Assembly (NCBI GenBank): GCA_947628575.1
Contig: CANRAK010000027.1
Coordinates: forward strand, 1-16,269
From: an uncultured Clostridia bacterium
GTDB taxonomy: Bacteria > Bacillota > Clostridia > TANB77 > CAG-465
Direction: 5' to 3'
Length of the DNA stretch: 16,269 bases
Under the pieces are notes generated by a model that saw only the letters and a program-made list of their open reading frames with translations, made no database searches and was not told the DNA's origin. This document shows positions 6,999-15,700 of this stretch, piece after piece. How positions within the stretch are numbered: position 1 is the first letter of the stretch; every line of letters starts with the position of its first letter. The translations under genes were made by a program, and so were the position numbers.

Positions 6999-7538
6999 AT
7001 GTATTCTACTGGAATAATAAAGAAAATAGATAATTTGGGAAGAATAGTACTTCCTAAAGAGTTAAGAAGAAAACTTAAGATTAGAGAAAATGATGAGCTG
7101 GAAATGTATTTAGAAAATAATGATTCAATAGTACTTAAGAAATATTCAACAATGCAAGACTTAAAGAAAGATTGTATACTTTATGCAGATGTACTAAGCA
7201 AAGAAACTGACCTTAAAATACTATTTACAGATAAAGAAAAAGTAATAGTAGCTAAAGGAAAAAATACATCATATTTAGTTGGAGAAGAAATATCTGAACG
7301 TCTTATAGAGATAATAAATGAAAGAATGGTATACAACGTTAATTCTTCTACAATAATTAAGATACTTAAAATAGATGAAGAAATATATCCTAAGATTATT
7401 GTACCATTAATAGCAGATTCTAAAAGTATAGGCTCCATTATTTTATTCTCAGATAGTAGCACTAAATCATTAAAAGATAAAGAGTATGATATACTAAAGT
7501 TTATTTCTGCACTTATTACTCAAAAGCTAGAAATATAA
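6999..7538 (+). CDS. spoVT: SpoVT/AbrB-family transcriptional regulator
   Basis: The 179-aa protein has an N-terminal AbrB/SpoVT swapped-hairpin DNA-binding domain, residues 1-52. It starts TGIIKKIDNLGRIVLPKELR, close to the SpoVT signature TGIVRRIDDLGRVVIPKEIR. Residues 53-179 form a GAF-like ligand or signal domain containing an ILFTDKEKVIVAKG strand pair and a late VPLIADSKSIGSIILFSD segment. The two-domain layout and length match SpoVT (about 178 aa) rather than single-domain AbrB (about 95 aa). In Bacillus, SpoVT tunes sigma-G-dependent forespore genes; in clostridia it also affects late sporulation. This fits the presence of pdaA and spoVB-like genes nearby. GAGGTGG lies four bases before the ATG. 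I saw no clear sigma-A promoter in the short gap, so either a sporulation sigma factor or readthrough from recD2 may serve it. Confidence 0.88.
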   Translation: MYSTGIIKKIDNLGRIVLPKELRRKLKIRENDELEMYLENNDSIVLKKYSTMQDLKKDCILYADVLSKETDLKILFTDKEKVIVAKGKNTSYLVGEEISERLIEIINERMVYNVNSSTIIKILKIDEEIYPKIIVPLIADSKSIGSIILFSDSSTKSLKDKEYDILKFISALITQKLEI

Positions 7539-7563
7539 TTTTACATTTATGTAACAAAAATTT

Positions 7564-7605
7564 AAAAAAAGGAATATTTGAAATTTAAAATATTTCTTTT
7601 TTTTT
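7564..7605 (+). terminator. Rho-independent terminator after spoVT
   Basis: AAGGAATATTT (7569-7579) pairs with AAATATTTCTT (7588-7598) with a single G-T wobble around an 8-base loop. The stem is lengthened by an A-run pairing with a T-run, and the T-tract continues to 7605. Confidence 0.85.
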
Positions 7606-7612
7606 ACATATA

Positions 7613-7621
7613 TGCTAAAAT
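7613..7621 (+). promoter_or_regulatory. Possible extended -10 promoter of the TPR-like gene
   Basis: TGCTAAAAT is an extended -10 match lying just downstream of the spoVT terminator. No good -35 was found at the right distance. A second extended -10 candidate, TGTTATATT at 7632-7640, lies closer to the start but would leave the GGAAAGAG sequence outside the transcript. Confidence 0.3.
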
Positions 7622-7664
7622 TTAATTGTAATGTTATATTTATGGAAAGAGTGTTGGTATTAGT

Positions 7665-8873
7665 ATGGATGAGAAAATTAAAATAATTAGAGAAAATCTA
7701 AGTGGAGACTATGCAAGTGACATAGAATTTCTAAATACACTATATGAAGAGGAAACTAGTACAATAGAAGATGCTAAAACAACAATCGAAGCAATAAATA
7801 TAGTAATAGATGAATTAAATAAAGAGCAAGAAAAATTAAAAGAAGATGAAAATAAAGAAATAGAAGAAGATGTAGAAAAGTCAGACAAAGAAAAAGAAAT
7901 AGACCAAATGATAGGAAATTTACTAGAGCATATAGATAAAGAAAGTGATGATGAAGCATTAAAGAGTATAGAGGAAATAATTCCAAAAATAGAAGAACTA
8001 ACAAAGAGTGATGATAAGATTATATATTGTAGTTTTAAATCTGAATTTGAGAGAAATCTATTTGAAAGAATTTTTGCTGGTGAGAAAAATGTTGTAGCAA
8101 CTCCATATTCTAATGATGTAATTTATATTATATATTCAGATTTACTACTTAAAAAGAAAAGACGTACTGAGGCTATGGAAGCATTAGATAGAGCAATATA
8201 TTGGAACTTTTTAAGTAGAGAAGCAAGAGAGAGAAAACTAGATTTATATTATAAAAGAAAAGAGATAGTTAAATATCTAGATACTCTAAAAACACTACAA
8301 ATGATATCTTATACAGTAGAAGATATTGCAGATTGTTATAATAAATATGCTTTTATATTTAATGATTTAAAAGATACTAAATCTGCTTATGCTATGTATA
8401 GATTAAGTTATAGTTATTACAAAAATGAAGATGTCGCAAATATAATAACTAAGTTTGAAGAACTAGACCCATCATTAAAAGAAATGACTTCTGAAGAAAT
8501 TATAAAGCTAGTTGAGGATAATGAGGTAACTATTGGACCAAATAATAAGATAGTAAAAGCAGAAAGAGACATTGCAACATATTTTATACAAAATGGTATG
8601 ATAAATGAGGCAAAAATAATGCTTGAAAATGATTATTATATGACAAATGATTCAGAAATAGCTAATTTATATAATAAGCTACTTGAGTTAGAAAATACTA
8701 TAAGTAATACTAAAAATGAAGAAGTAGTAGAAGAAAAAGAAGAAGTAGAAAAACCTAAGAAAACTGCAACAAAGAAATCTACAAGTACAACTACTACAAA
8801 AAAATCAAGTGCTAAAACAAAAAGCACAACTAAAACAACAAAAACAACCAAAAAATCAGAAACTAAGAAATAG
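7665..8873 (+). CDS. TPR-like helical protein with acidic coil and Lys/Thr/Ser-rich basic tail
   Basis: The 402-aa protein has no signal peptide or membrane helix. Residues 35-115 are very acidic and probably coiled coil (runs of Glu, Lys and Asp). Residues 145-345 are helical, with helix pairs that look like degenerate tetratricopeptide repeats (DVIYIIYSDLLLKKKRRTEA then MEALDRAIYWN; later KYAFIFNDLKDTKSAYAMYRLSYSYY; later ATYFIQNGMINEAKIML). The end switches sharply from acidic (352-362) to a 40-residue tail (363-402) made almost only of Lys, Thr and Ser. That tail resembles the basic tails of nucleic-acid- or polyanion-binding proteins. Spacing from the best ribosome binding site (GGAAAGAG, 7644-7651) is long, about 13 bases, so initiation may be weak. 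No in-frame alternative start is nearby. It has its own terminator. The TPR-like part is a judgement from pattern; the function is unknown. Confidence 0.75.
   Translation: MDEKIKIIRENLSGDYASDIEFLNTLYEEETSTIEDAKTTIEAINIVIDELNKEQEKLKEDENKEIEEDVEKSDKEKEIDQMIGNLLEHIDKESDDEALKSIEEIIPKIEELTKSDDKIIYCSFKSEFERNLFERIFAGEKNVVATPYSNDVIYIIYSDLLLKKKRRTEAMEALDRAIYWNFLSREARERKLDLYYKRKEIVKYLDTLKTLQMISYTVEDIADCYNKYAFIFNDLKDTKSAYAMYRLSYSYYKNEDVANIITKFEELDPSLKEMTSEEIIKLVEDNEVTIGPNNKIVKAERDIATYFIQNGMINEAKIMLENDYYMTNDSEIANLYNKLLELENTISNTKNEEVVEEKEEVEKPKKTATKKSTSTTTTKKSSAKTKSTTKTTKTTKKSETKK
8761..8873 (+). repeat. Low-complexity ACA/AAA codon run encoding the Lys/Thr/Ser tail
   Basis: The last 37 or so codons are mostly AAA, ACA, ACT and AGT/TCA, giving short tandem-like KTT and KKS units. 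Such A/C-rich microrepeats are prone to slippage, so tail length may vary between strains. Confidence 0.7.
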
Positions 8874-8876
8874 TAT

Positions 8877-8901
8877 AAGAGAGAGAAATCTCTCTTTTCT
8901 T
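8877..8901 (+). terminator. Terminator with GAAA tetraloop after the TPR-like gene
   Basis: AAGAGAGA (8877-8884) and TCTCTCTT (8889-8896) form a perfect 8-bp stem closed by a stable GNRA-type GAAA loop, followed by TTCTT. It begins four bases after the TAG stop. Confidence 0.85.
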
Positions 8902-8957
8902 AATATCAAAAATAATTATTTAAAAAATGCAAAAAATATATACAATTATATGTTATA

Positions 8958-8966
8958 TGATATAAT
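8958..8966 (+). promoter_or_regulatory. Extended -10 promoter for the corA-MBOAT-DHHW operon
   Basis: TGATATAAT is a perfect extended -10 (TGn plus TATAAT). No recognisable -35 lies 16-18 bases upstream, as is common for extended -10 promoters. Transcription would begin near 8973, leaving a short leader with the GAGGAG at 8981-8986. Confidence 0.6.
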
Positions 8967-8996
8967 AATGTTGGTTATAAGAGGAGAAAAGAAGAT

Positions 8997-9908
8997 ATGT
9001 ATTATAAAAATGAAAATGGAAACTTAGTACAATCAGATAAATTAAATGCAAGTGTTGCTGTACTAACTTTAGATGAATTTAAAAATGAGTATAAGAATAT
9101 GAATATAAGCGAAGAATCATTATCTCTTTTAAATAAGAAGTCAACATATTCAAATAATAGATTTGAAGTATATGAAGATTGTAGTGTAGCATGTATAAGC
9201 ATTTTAAATCAGTATAAAAAGTCTAATAGAATTGCTATGTTTATACGAAAAAATATACTTGTTATAGTAATACTTGAAGATACAGATGGATTTGCTGTTA
9301 AAACACTAGAAGATTGTATTAAAATTACAAGTAGTAAGTTTTCTGTAGAGAAAATTATAGCGTCAATTTTAAATAAGACTATCTCTACTAGTATAGATAT
9401 AATAGAAAAATATAATGACCTTATACTAAAAATAGAGGATAAGATAGTAAATAATAAAACAAACAAAAATATAAATCATGATATGTTTATGCTAAAGAAA
9501 AGACTAACATATTACTTTAAATATTATAAATCATTAATACGAATATTAGAAATGCTTGAAGAAGATAATAATGATATACTAGAAGATAGTGAGTGTAGAA
9601 ATTTAAATATTGTAGATATGCGTATAGAAAGAATAGCAAATGATATTGAGTATCTAATAGAAGACTTAAAGCATGTACAAGATTTATATGGTGCATCTTT
9701 AGATTATGTCCAAAATAATACAATGAAAGTGTTTACAGTTGTAACAACTATATTTTTACCACTTACATTAATTACAGGTTGGTACGGTATGAACTTTAAA
9801 TATATGCCTGAGCTTAGCTATAAGTACGGATATATATCAGTTATTGGAGTATGTATTGCAATTGTAATATTATGTATTATTTTCTTTAAAAAGAAAAAGC
9901 TTATGTAG
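8997..9908 (+). CDS. corA: CorA-family divalent metal (magnesium) channel
   Basis: The 303-aa protein ends in two transmembrane helices (about 243-262 and 279-296) joined by a loop with the CorA signature YGMNF (263-267), the pore-mouth GMN motif. The preceding roughly 240 residues form the cytoplasmic funnel: an alpha/beta part to about 115, then long helices (IVNNK through LKHVQDLYGASLDYVQ) leading into TM1. A basic KKKKLM tail follows TM2. CorA forms homopentamers that admit Mg2+, sometimes Co2+ or Ni2+, gated by cytoplasmic Mg2+. Length and motif are normal. The start follows GAGGAG by 10 bases, a little long. Only nine bases separate its stop from the next gene, and the next gene's ribosome binding site abuts that stop, so the two are almost certainly co-transcribed. 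A Zn2+-type specificity is possible. Confidence 0.92.
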   Translation: MYYKNENGNLVQSDKLNASVAVLTLDEFKNEYKNMNISEESLSLLNKKSTYSNNRFEVYEDCSVACISILNQYKKSNRIAMFIRKNILVIVILEDTDGFAVKTLEDCIKITSSKFSVEKIIASILNKTISTSIDIIEKYNDLILKIEDKIVNNKTNKNINHDMFMLKKRLTYYFKYYKSLIRILEMLEEDNNDILEDSECRNLNIVDMRIERIANDIEYLIEDLKHVQDLYGASLDYVQNNTMKVFTVVTTIFLPLTLITGWYGMNFKYMPELSYKYGYISVIGVCIAIVILCIIFFKKKKLM

Positions 9909-9917
9909 GGGGAATAT

Positions 9918-11309
9918 ATGGTATTTTCAAGTTTAACTTTTTTATTTTACTTTTTGCCAATTGTACTAGGAATATATTATATAGTTCCTAAAAAATATAA
10001 AAATCTTGTGTTATTTATAAGCTCAGTTGCCTTTTATTTTTATGGTGAGCCTAAATTTGGAATATTAATGGTAATATCTATATTATCTACATATATACAT
10101 GGAATTTTAATTAAAAAATATGAAAAGCATAAAAAGAAATTTATGATTTCATCTATAGTTATTAGTTTAGGATTACTTGTATGCTTTAAATATACAGATT
10201 TTATTATTACAAATATTAATAGCCTAGTAGGTGGAAATATTAATCTTTTAAGATTAGCACTTCCAATTGGTATATCATTTTATACATTTCAAATGATTAG
10301 TTACATAATAGATGTATATAAAGGTGAGGCTAAAGTTCAGACAAGCTTTTTAAAGCTTGGAACTTATGTAGCATTATTTCCGCAGCTTATAGCAGGACCT
10401 ATTGTGCGATATACTACTATTGAAAAACAATTAGATACAAGAGAGCATTCTTTTAGTAATTTTTCTTATGGTGTAAGAAGATTTGTTATTGGTCTTTCTA
10501 AAAAAATACTTATTGCAAATGTTATGGGAGACTGTATTAATGTATTTAATAGTTCAACAGAAAAAAGTGTATTATTTTATTGGATATATGCAGTAGCTGT
10601 AACACTACAAATTTATTTTGATTTTTCAGGCTATTCAGATATGGCTATCGGACTTGGTAAAATGTTTGGCTTTAGTTTTCCAGAAAACTTCAATTATCCA
10701 TATATCTCTAAAAGTGTAACAGAATTTTGGAGAAGATGGCATATAACACTTAGCACGTGGTTTAGAGATTATGTGTATATACCACTTGGAGGTAATAGAG
10801 TAGGAAAATTAAAATGGTTAAGAAACATACTTATTGTATGGTTTTTAACTGGACTTTGGCACGGTGCTGCATGGAATTTCATAATATGGGGACTACTATA
10901 TGGATTATTACTTGTAATAGAGAAACTAGGACTATTGAAAGTTCTTGAAAAACTACCTGCTTTTTTAACTAGAATATATGTAATGCTTGTAGTAATTATT
11001 GGATTTGTTATATTTAATGGTACAAATGTAATAGATATACTTTCAAATATAAAAGGGATGTTTGGACTAAATAATGTCCCAATTGTATCTAAAGAGAGTA
11101 TATATTACTTACTAAATTATGCTAGTGTAATTATTATTGCAATTATTGGTTCTACACCAATAATAAAGAATATTTTAACAAAAATTAGTAAAAAAATACC
11201 TAAAGTAATTAATACTTTAGAGCCTGTTGCTTTATCATTACTTGTAGTTGTATGTGTAAGTTATTTAGTTGATGGTTCATTTAATCCATTTTTATATTTT
11301 AGATTTTAG
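9918..11309 (+). CDS. MBOAT-family membrane-bound O-acyltransferase (AlgI/DltB-like)
   Basis: The 463-aa polytopic membrane protein has the full MBOAT core. The motifs are PQLIAGPIVRY (155-165), QIYFDFSGYSDMAIG (231-245), EFWRRWHITLSTWFRDYVYI (269-288) and PLGGNR (289-294). The catalytic His315 lies in LWHGAAWNFIIWG. The start MVFSSLTFLFYFLP is typical of AlgI-like proteins. In known systems this type of protein passes an acetyl group, from a cytoplasmic donor such as acetyl-CoA, across the membrane to an extracellular SGNH-type partner, which then modifies a polysaccharide (alginate, secondary wall polymer or peptidoglycan). The next gene encodes just such a partner. A GGGGGAA ribosome binding site overlaps the corA stop. 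DltB-type D-alanylation is less likely because no dltA, dltC or dltD-type gene is beside it. Confidence 0.92.
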   Translation: MVFSSLTFLFYFLPIVLGIYYIVPKKYKNLVLFISSVAFYFYGEPKFGILMVISILSTYIHGILIKKYEKHKKKFMISSIVISLGLLVCFKYTDFIITNINSLVGGNINLLRLALPIGISFYTFQMISYIIDVYKGEAKVQTSFLKLGTYVALFPQLIAGPIVRYTTIEKQLDTREHSFSNFSYGVRRFVIGLSKKILIANVMGDCINVFNSSTEKSVLFYWIYAVAVTLQIYFDFSGYSDMAIGLGKMFGFSFPENFNYPYISKSVTEFWRRWHITLSTWFRDYVYIPLGGNRVGKLKWLRNILIVWFLTGLWHGAAWNFIIWGLLYGLLLVIEKLGLLKVLEKLPAFLTRIYVMLVVIIGFVIFNGTNVIDILSNIKGMFGLNNVPIVSKESIYYLLNYASVIIIAIIGSTPIIKNILTKISKKIPKVINTLEPVALSLLVVVCVSYLVDGSFNPFLYFRF

Positions 11310-11322
11310 TGGAGGGTTACTT

Positions 11323-12435
11323 ATGAGTGAAAGAGTAAAGAATATAGTAATATCTATTCTTTTTATAGCTATAATATTTTCAGTATGTATAATAAATATA
11401 GTATTAAAAGATAAAGATATATCTATATCTGAAAGAAGAACATTAAAGCAGTTTCCAAAACTAAATGCAACTAATATATTAAATGGTAACTTTAATGATG
11501 AACTAGAAACTTATGCTATGGACCAATTTTTGCTAAGAGATAATATGCGTAGTATAAAGACAATTATAAAATTAGATATATTAAAACAAATGGATAATAA
11601 TGACTTATTTATACAAAACGGAATAATATATAAATTACTGTATCCATTAAATGAAAAATCTATTTTAAATATATCAAATAAAATGAACTATATATATAAT
11701 AAATATCTAGCAAATAATACCAATATATATTATACAATTATCCCAGATAAAAATTACTTTTTAGATGATAATACTAAATATTTAAAGCTAAACTATTCTA
11801 ATTTGGAGAATATGTTAAAAGAAAATGTAAATAGTAATTTTAAATATATAGATATTTGTAATAGCTTAACAATAGATAATTATTATAGGACAGATACACA
11901 TTGGAAGCAGGAAGATATATTAGAAACTGCAAAAATAATAGCAGATAATATGAATATTAAAGATAAACTAACAGAGCCATTTAATAAAAAAGAATACACA
12001 AATTCATTTTATGGAGCATATTATGGTCAATTAGGGAAAAATATATCACCTGATAGTATTAATTACTTAACTAATGATATAATAGAAAATGCAAAAAGTT
12101 ATAATTATGAAACACAAAAAGAAGCTAAAGTATATGATATAGATAAAGCAAATAGTTCAATGGATAAGTATGATTTATTCTTGTCTGGTGCAACTCCTTT
12201 AATTGAAATACAAAATAGCAATGCTACACAAGAAAAAGAGTTAGTTATATTTAGAGATTCTTTTGCAAGTAGTATAGCACCATTATTTACACAAGCATAT
12301 AGTAAAATAATACTTGTAGATACAAGATATATTTCATCAGATATTCTAGAGGACTATATAGAATTTAACGAAAATCAAGATATACTATTTATGTATAGCA
12401 CACTAATTATTAATGATAGTGGAGCATTAAAATAA
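11323..12435 (+). CDS. DHHW/AlgJ-like membrane-anchored SGNH-type O-acetylation protein
   Basis: The 370-aa protein has one N-terminal membrane anchor (residues 7-28) and an extracytoplasmic domain. An open frame extends back to an ATG at 11269, inside the MBOAT gene, but the start at 11323 is chosen because GGAGGG lies six bases upstream and the membrane anchor then begins at once. Family hallmarks are SERRTLKQFP (36-45), an ELETYAMDQFLLRDN stretch (60-74), the YRTDTHW motif (188-194, catalytic Asp191 and His193) and FRDSFASS (310-317, nucleophile Ser313). This matches the DHHW/AlgX/AlgJ group, which completes acetyl transfer to exported polysaccharide. It lies 13 bases after the MBOAT gene, so the pair should act together on a surface polymer. 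The acceptor is unknown; no polymer-synthesis genes are visible. The last gene of the operon, it is followed by a strong terminator. Confidence 0.88.
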   Translation: MSERVKNIVISILFIAIIFSVCIINIVLKDKDISISERRTLKQFPKLNATNILNGNFNDELETYAMDQFLLRDNMRSIKTIIKLDILKQMDNNDLFIQNGIIYKLLYPLNEKSILNISNKMNYIYNKYLANNTNIYYTIIPDKNYFLDDNTKYLKLNYSNLENMLKENVNSNFKYIDICNSLTIDNYYRTDTHWKQEDILETAKIIADNMNIKDKLTEPFNKKEYTNSFYGAYYGQLGKNISPDSINYLTNDIIENAKSYNYETQKEAKVYDIDKANSSMDKYDLFLSGATPLIEIQNSNATQEKELVIFRDSFASSIAPLFTQAYSKIILVDTRYISSDILEDYIEFNENQDILFMYSTLIINDSGALK

Positions 12436-12438
12436 AAT

Positions 12439-12486
12439 AAGCCTAAATTATTAAACAAAACGTTTAATAGTTTAGGTGCTTTTTTG
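12439..12486 (+). terminator. Strong terminator closing the corA-MBOAT-DHHW operon
   Basis: Arms CCTAAATTATTAAAC (12442-12456) and GTTTAATAGTTTAGG (12462-12476) pair over 15 bp with one G-T wobble around a 5-base loop. A six-T run at 12480-12485 follows. Outer pairs AAG/CTT can extend the stem across a two-base bulge. Confidence 0.9.
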
Positions 12487-12570
12487 TAATTATTGTTTGT
12501 GTTGTTTGAGATAAATTTAAATTAATTTTGTAATATAAATAAAAATATCATTTCTTAATAAGTTAAAAAT

Positions 12571-12607
12571 AAAAATATAATTTAAATTTATATTTTTTAA
12601 GTATAAA
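12571..12607 (+). promoter_or_regulatory. A/T palindrome and weak -10 upstream of the giant adhesin
   Basis: A perfect 10-bp inverted repeat (AAAAATATAA at 12571-12580, TTATATTTTT at 12588-12597, 7-base centre) sits where a -35 box would be for a -10-like TATAAA at 12602-12607. A second -10-like TATATT is at 12615-12620. No consensus -35 exists, so expression may need an activator or another sigma factor. The remainder of the 201-base gap after the terminator holds nothing else I can identify. Confidence 0.35.
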
Positions 12608-12636
12608 ATTAGATTATATTAATAAGGAGGGAAAGT

Positions 12637-12711
12637 ATGAAAAAATTAAAAATATTTACATGCTTTATACTAATGTTTGTACTATTTTGTAGTATGAATG
12701 TAGTTAGAGCA
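12637..12711 (+). other. Signal peptide of the adhesin
   Basis: Residues 1-25 comprise MKKLK, a hydrophobic stretch (IFTCFILMFVLFCSM) and a cleavage-like VVRA before Glu26. This directs Sec export. Confidence 0.85.
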
Positions 12712-15700
12712 GAAATTGTAGATTATCAGCAAATTCAAGATAATTGGGATTATTTTACAAGTGCACATCATTCACCAGGAATATATACTGGTTATACATG
12801 CCCACATTATGAAAAATATCCTGCATGGGAAGGAAATCCAGCATCTTTTATGAAACTTAACGATGGGACTGATAGACCTGTATATTGTGTAGAACCATAT
12901 GTTACTGTTTCAAATAGAGATTTAAGATATCCAGGCTATGTAGGTGGAGAAATATCCAGTGTTATAGATAGTACAGTAAAATATAAATTTACTATGGAAC
13001 AATTTAATAGAGTACAATTATATGCATATTATGGATATGGATATGGCAACCATTGGGATGATGGATGGTATGTTGCTACGCAACTTCTTATTTGGAAAAC
13101 AGTAGATACAGATATAGATATTGGTATTGCTAATTCAAAAAGTGCCGCATCTGCTGGTAATGTTAATAGAGATTATTATAAAGCATATGAGGACGAAATA
13201 AGAAGATTAGCTGATGCACATAATGTAGTTCCTAATTTTAACATAACTCAAGATTTAATATATGGTAAAGTTAACACCTATACAGATATTAATGGCGTTT
13301 TCGGAAATTATAACATAATAGGTACAACTAACTGTAATGCAACTAAAAATGGAAATCAAATATCTATATCACCAAATGGCGTAGGTGAAATAGAAGTAAG
13401 ATTATGTAAAGGAGATCAAAATGCCAAAGGAGCAACTATGTATTCTCTTGCCGGTTATCAAAACGTTGTTTTAAAAGGTGAAGTACCTGTATTTGCTACA
13501 ATTAAAGCTAGAGCTATAGGTGGTAAGATAACTATAACTAAACAAGATATAGAAACTGTAGTTAAGCAAGGTGATGCAGAATTGTTTAATGCAGTGTACA
13601 CTGTTAAAAACAGTTCTAATGTAGAAGTTGCAAGACTTACTATAGATAAAGATAGTTTATCAGCAACTACTGGGTGGCTTCCTATAGGAACTTATACTAT
13701 TACTGAAGTTACACCTTCAAAAGGGTATAATTTGTCCAATGAAGTATATACTGTAAATATAACTGAAGAAAGGCTAAGAGTATCTCAAAGTTTTCCTGTA
13801 ACTGTTACTGAAAAAGTTATTAAAGGTAACATACGTATACAAAAAAGATTACAAAAAACAGATTATGATCCAGAAATAGCTTTAGTTGGTGCGCAATTTA
13901 AAGCTACACTAAAGTCAGATACAAGTAAGGTATACTACTCAAACGTATCAGGTGAAGATGGAATATGTGAAATAAATAATTTACCTTATGGAACATACGA
14001 AGTTGAAGAATGTGTTGTTCCAGATTCTGCACTAAAAGTAGAAAATTATACTGTGTTTATTAGTGAAGAAGGAAAAACATATGAAAAATCTGGAGATAAT
14101 AGAATAATAGATGTATCTAAGAAAATAACAATTAAAGTTAAAAAATTAGATGCAGATAAAAAAGCACAACATCCAAATGATTATACACAAGGTGATGCAA
14201 CATTTGAAGGTGCAGAGTATACAATTTGGAGAGATGAAGATTTAACAGATAAAGTTACAACAATAGTTGTAGATAAAAAAGATGAAGATGGATATTGGTA
14301 TGCTAAATCTGGAACTATGAGAACAGGTACATACTATGTAAAAGAAACTAAAACACCAGAAGGCTACAATATTGATCCTAAAGTTTATGTATATTCAAAA
14401 GATAATAGAGAGCAAACAGTTGAATTAGTACCACTTGAAGATACTTCTGTTGAAAAAGTAGAACGTGGTAGTGTATCAATAATAAAATACGATGATGATA
14501 CTAGCACATCTACTGAAAATCCAGCAGTAAATGCTAAATTAAAATTAAGACTTGATTCTGCTACAGAAGAAATAAAGGATGAAAATACATTCTATGCTAC
14601 AATAAATGAATATGGATTTGCAGAATTTATAGATGAAGAATGGATAGTTGATCATCCAGACGAAAAGTATACTATACCTTATGGTCATTATACTATAACT
14701 GAGGTTGAAGGTGGAGAAGGCGGAAATACACACTTCTTTATGGACCCAATAAAAGTATATGTAGATAAACAAACATCTGAGACATATAATATTGTTGGAG
14801 AAACAGAAGTAGATATGTTCTTAAGAATACATAAAACAGATTCAGTTTCAAATGAGGCAGTAACAATAGCAGGAGCAAAATATAAAATATGGAACTGTAA
14901 AGATAATGATTGGGTAAAATTAGAATCACAAGTTGGATACTTGGATGAGTTTACAACTAATAAAGATGGATTTATAACTTTACCACAAAAATTAAAACCA
15001 GGAAAATATATTGTATATGAAACAAAAGCACCAGATGGATATTACTTAGATAATAAATATAGAATACCAAATGACGAGGATGATTTAGGAAATTTAGAAA
15101 AAGGTGGAGTTGAAGTAGTAATAGATAAAACTGCTACAGGTCTAGCTGTAAATTCACAAACACCAAAATATGACCTATATTATGATGTAAATATAGCAAA
15201 TAAACCAAAAACAGTAAAATTAAAAATAGATAAAAAAGGTGAAGTACTTGTTGGAGTAAAACAAACTGCTGAAAAAGTAGGAGAAGATGTTGTATCTGTA
15301 GTAACACCTATATATGAAGAAAGAAATATAGGTGGAGCAAAATATGAAATATATGCTAAAGAAGATATAAAATCACCAGATAAAAATTATACTTATGTAT
15401 CAAAAGGTGAAGTGGTAGATACTGTAACAACAAGTGTAGAAGGACCAGTATTATCTAAAGAATTATATCCAGGTGTATATGGAATAAGAGAAATTGAAGT
15501 GCCAAAAGGATTTTTAAAGGATACAAGCTTAGATGACAAAGAATTCGAATTACTAGCTGAAGGTGACGATAAAGTTGAAGTAACAATAAAGTCTATATCA
15601 TTAGATGATATTAGACAAAAAGGTCATTTAACTTTTGAAAAAGAATTTAAAGAATCAAAATATATTGTATCAGAGGAAAAGCCAAAAGCTGTATTTGGAA

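Noticed and set aside
7774..8004. Leu/Phe-rich minus-strand frame resembling a membrane protein
   Set aside because: It is the antisense of Glu/Lys-rich coding sequence, which always reads as Leu/Phe; there is no start signal.
8809..9027. 72-aa plus-strand open frame bridging the TPR-like gene and corA
   Set aside because: It reads the A-rich tail codons in another frame, runs through the terminator hairpin and has no ribosome binding site.
11269..11322. Longer N-terminus for the DHHW protein, starting inside the MBOAT gene
   Set aside because: The start at 11323 has an ideal GGAGGG six bases upstream and immediately precedes the membrane anchor; the extra 18 residues merely read MBOAT sequence in another frame.
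14545..14929. Two minus-strand frames inside the adhesin region
   Set aside because: The plus strand is one uninterrupted coding frame with strong domain motifs across this region; these are antisense shadows.
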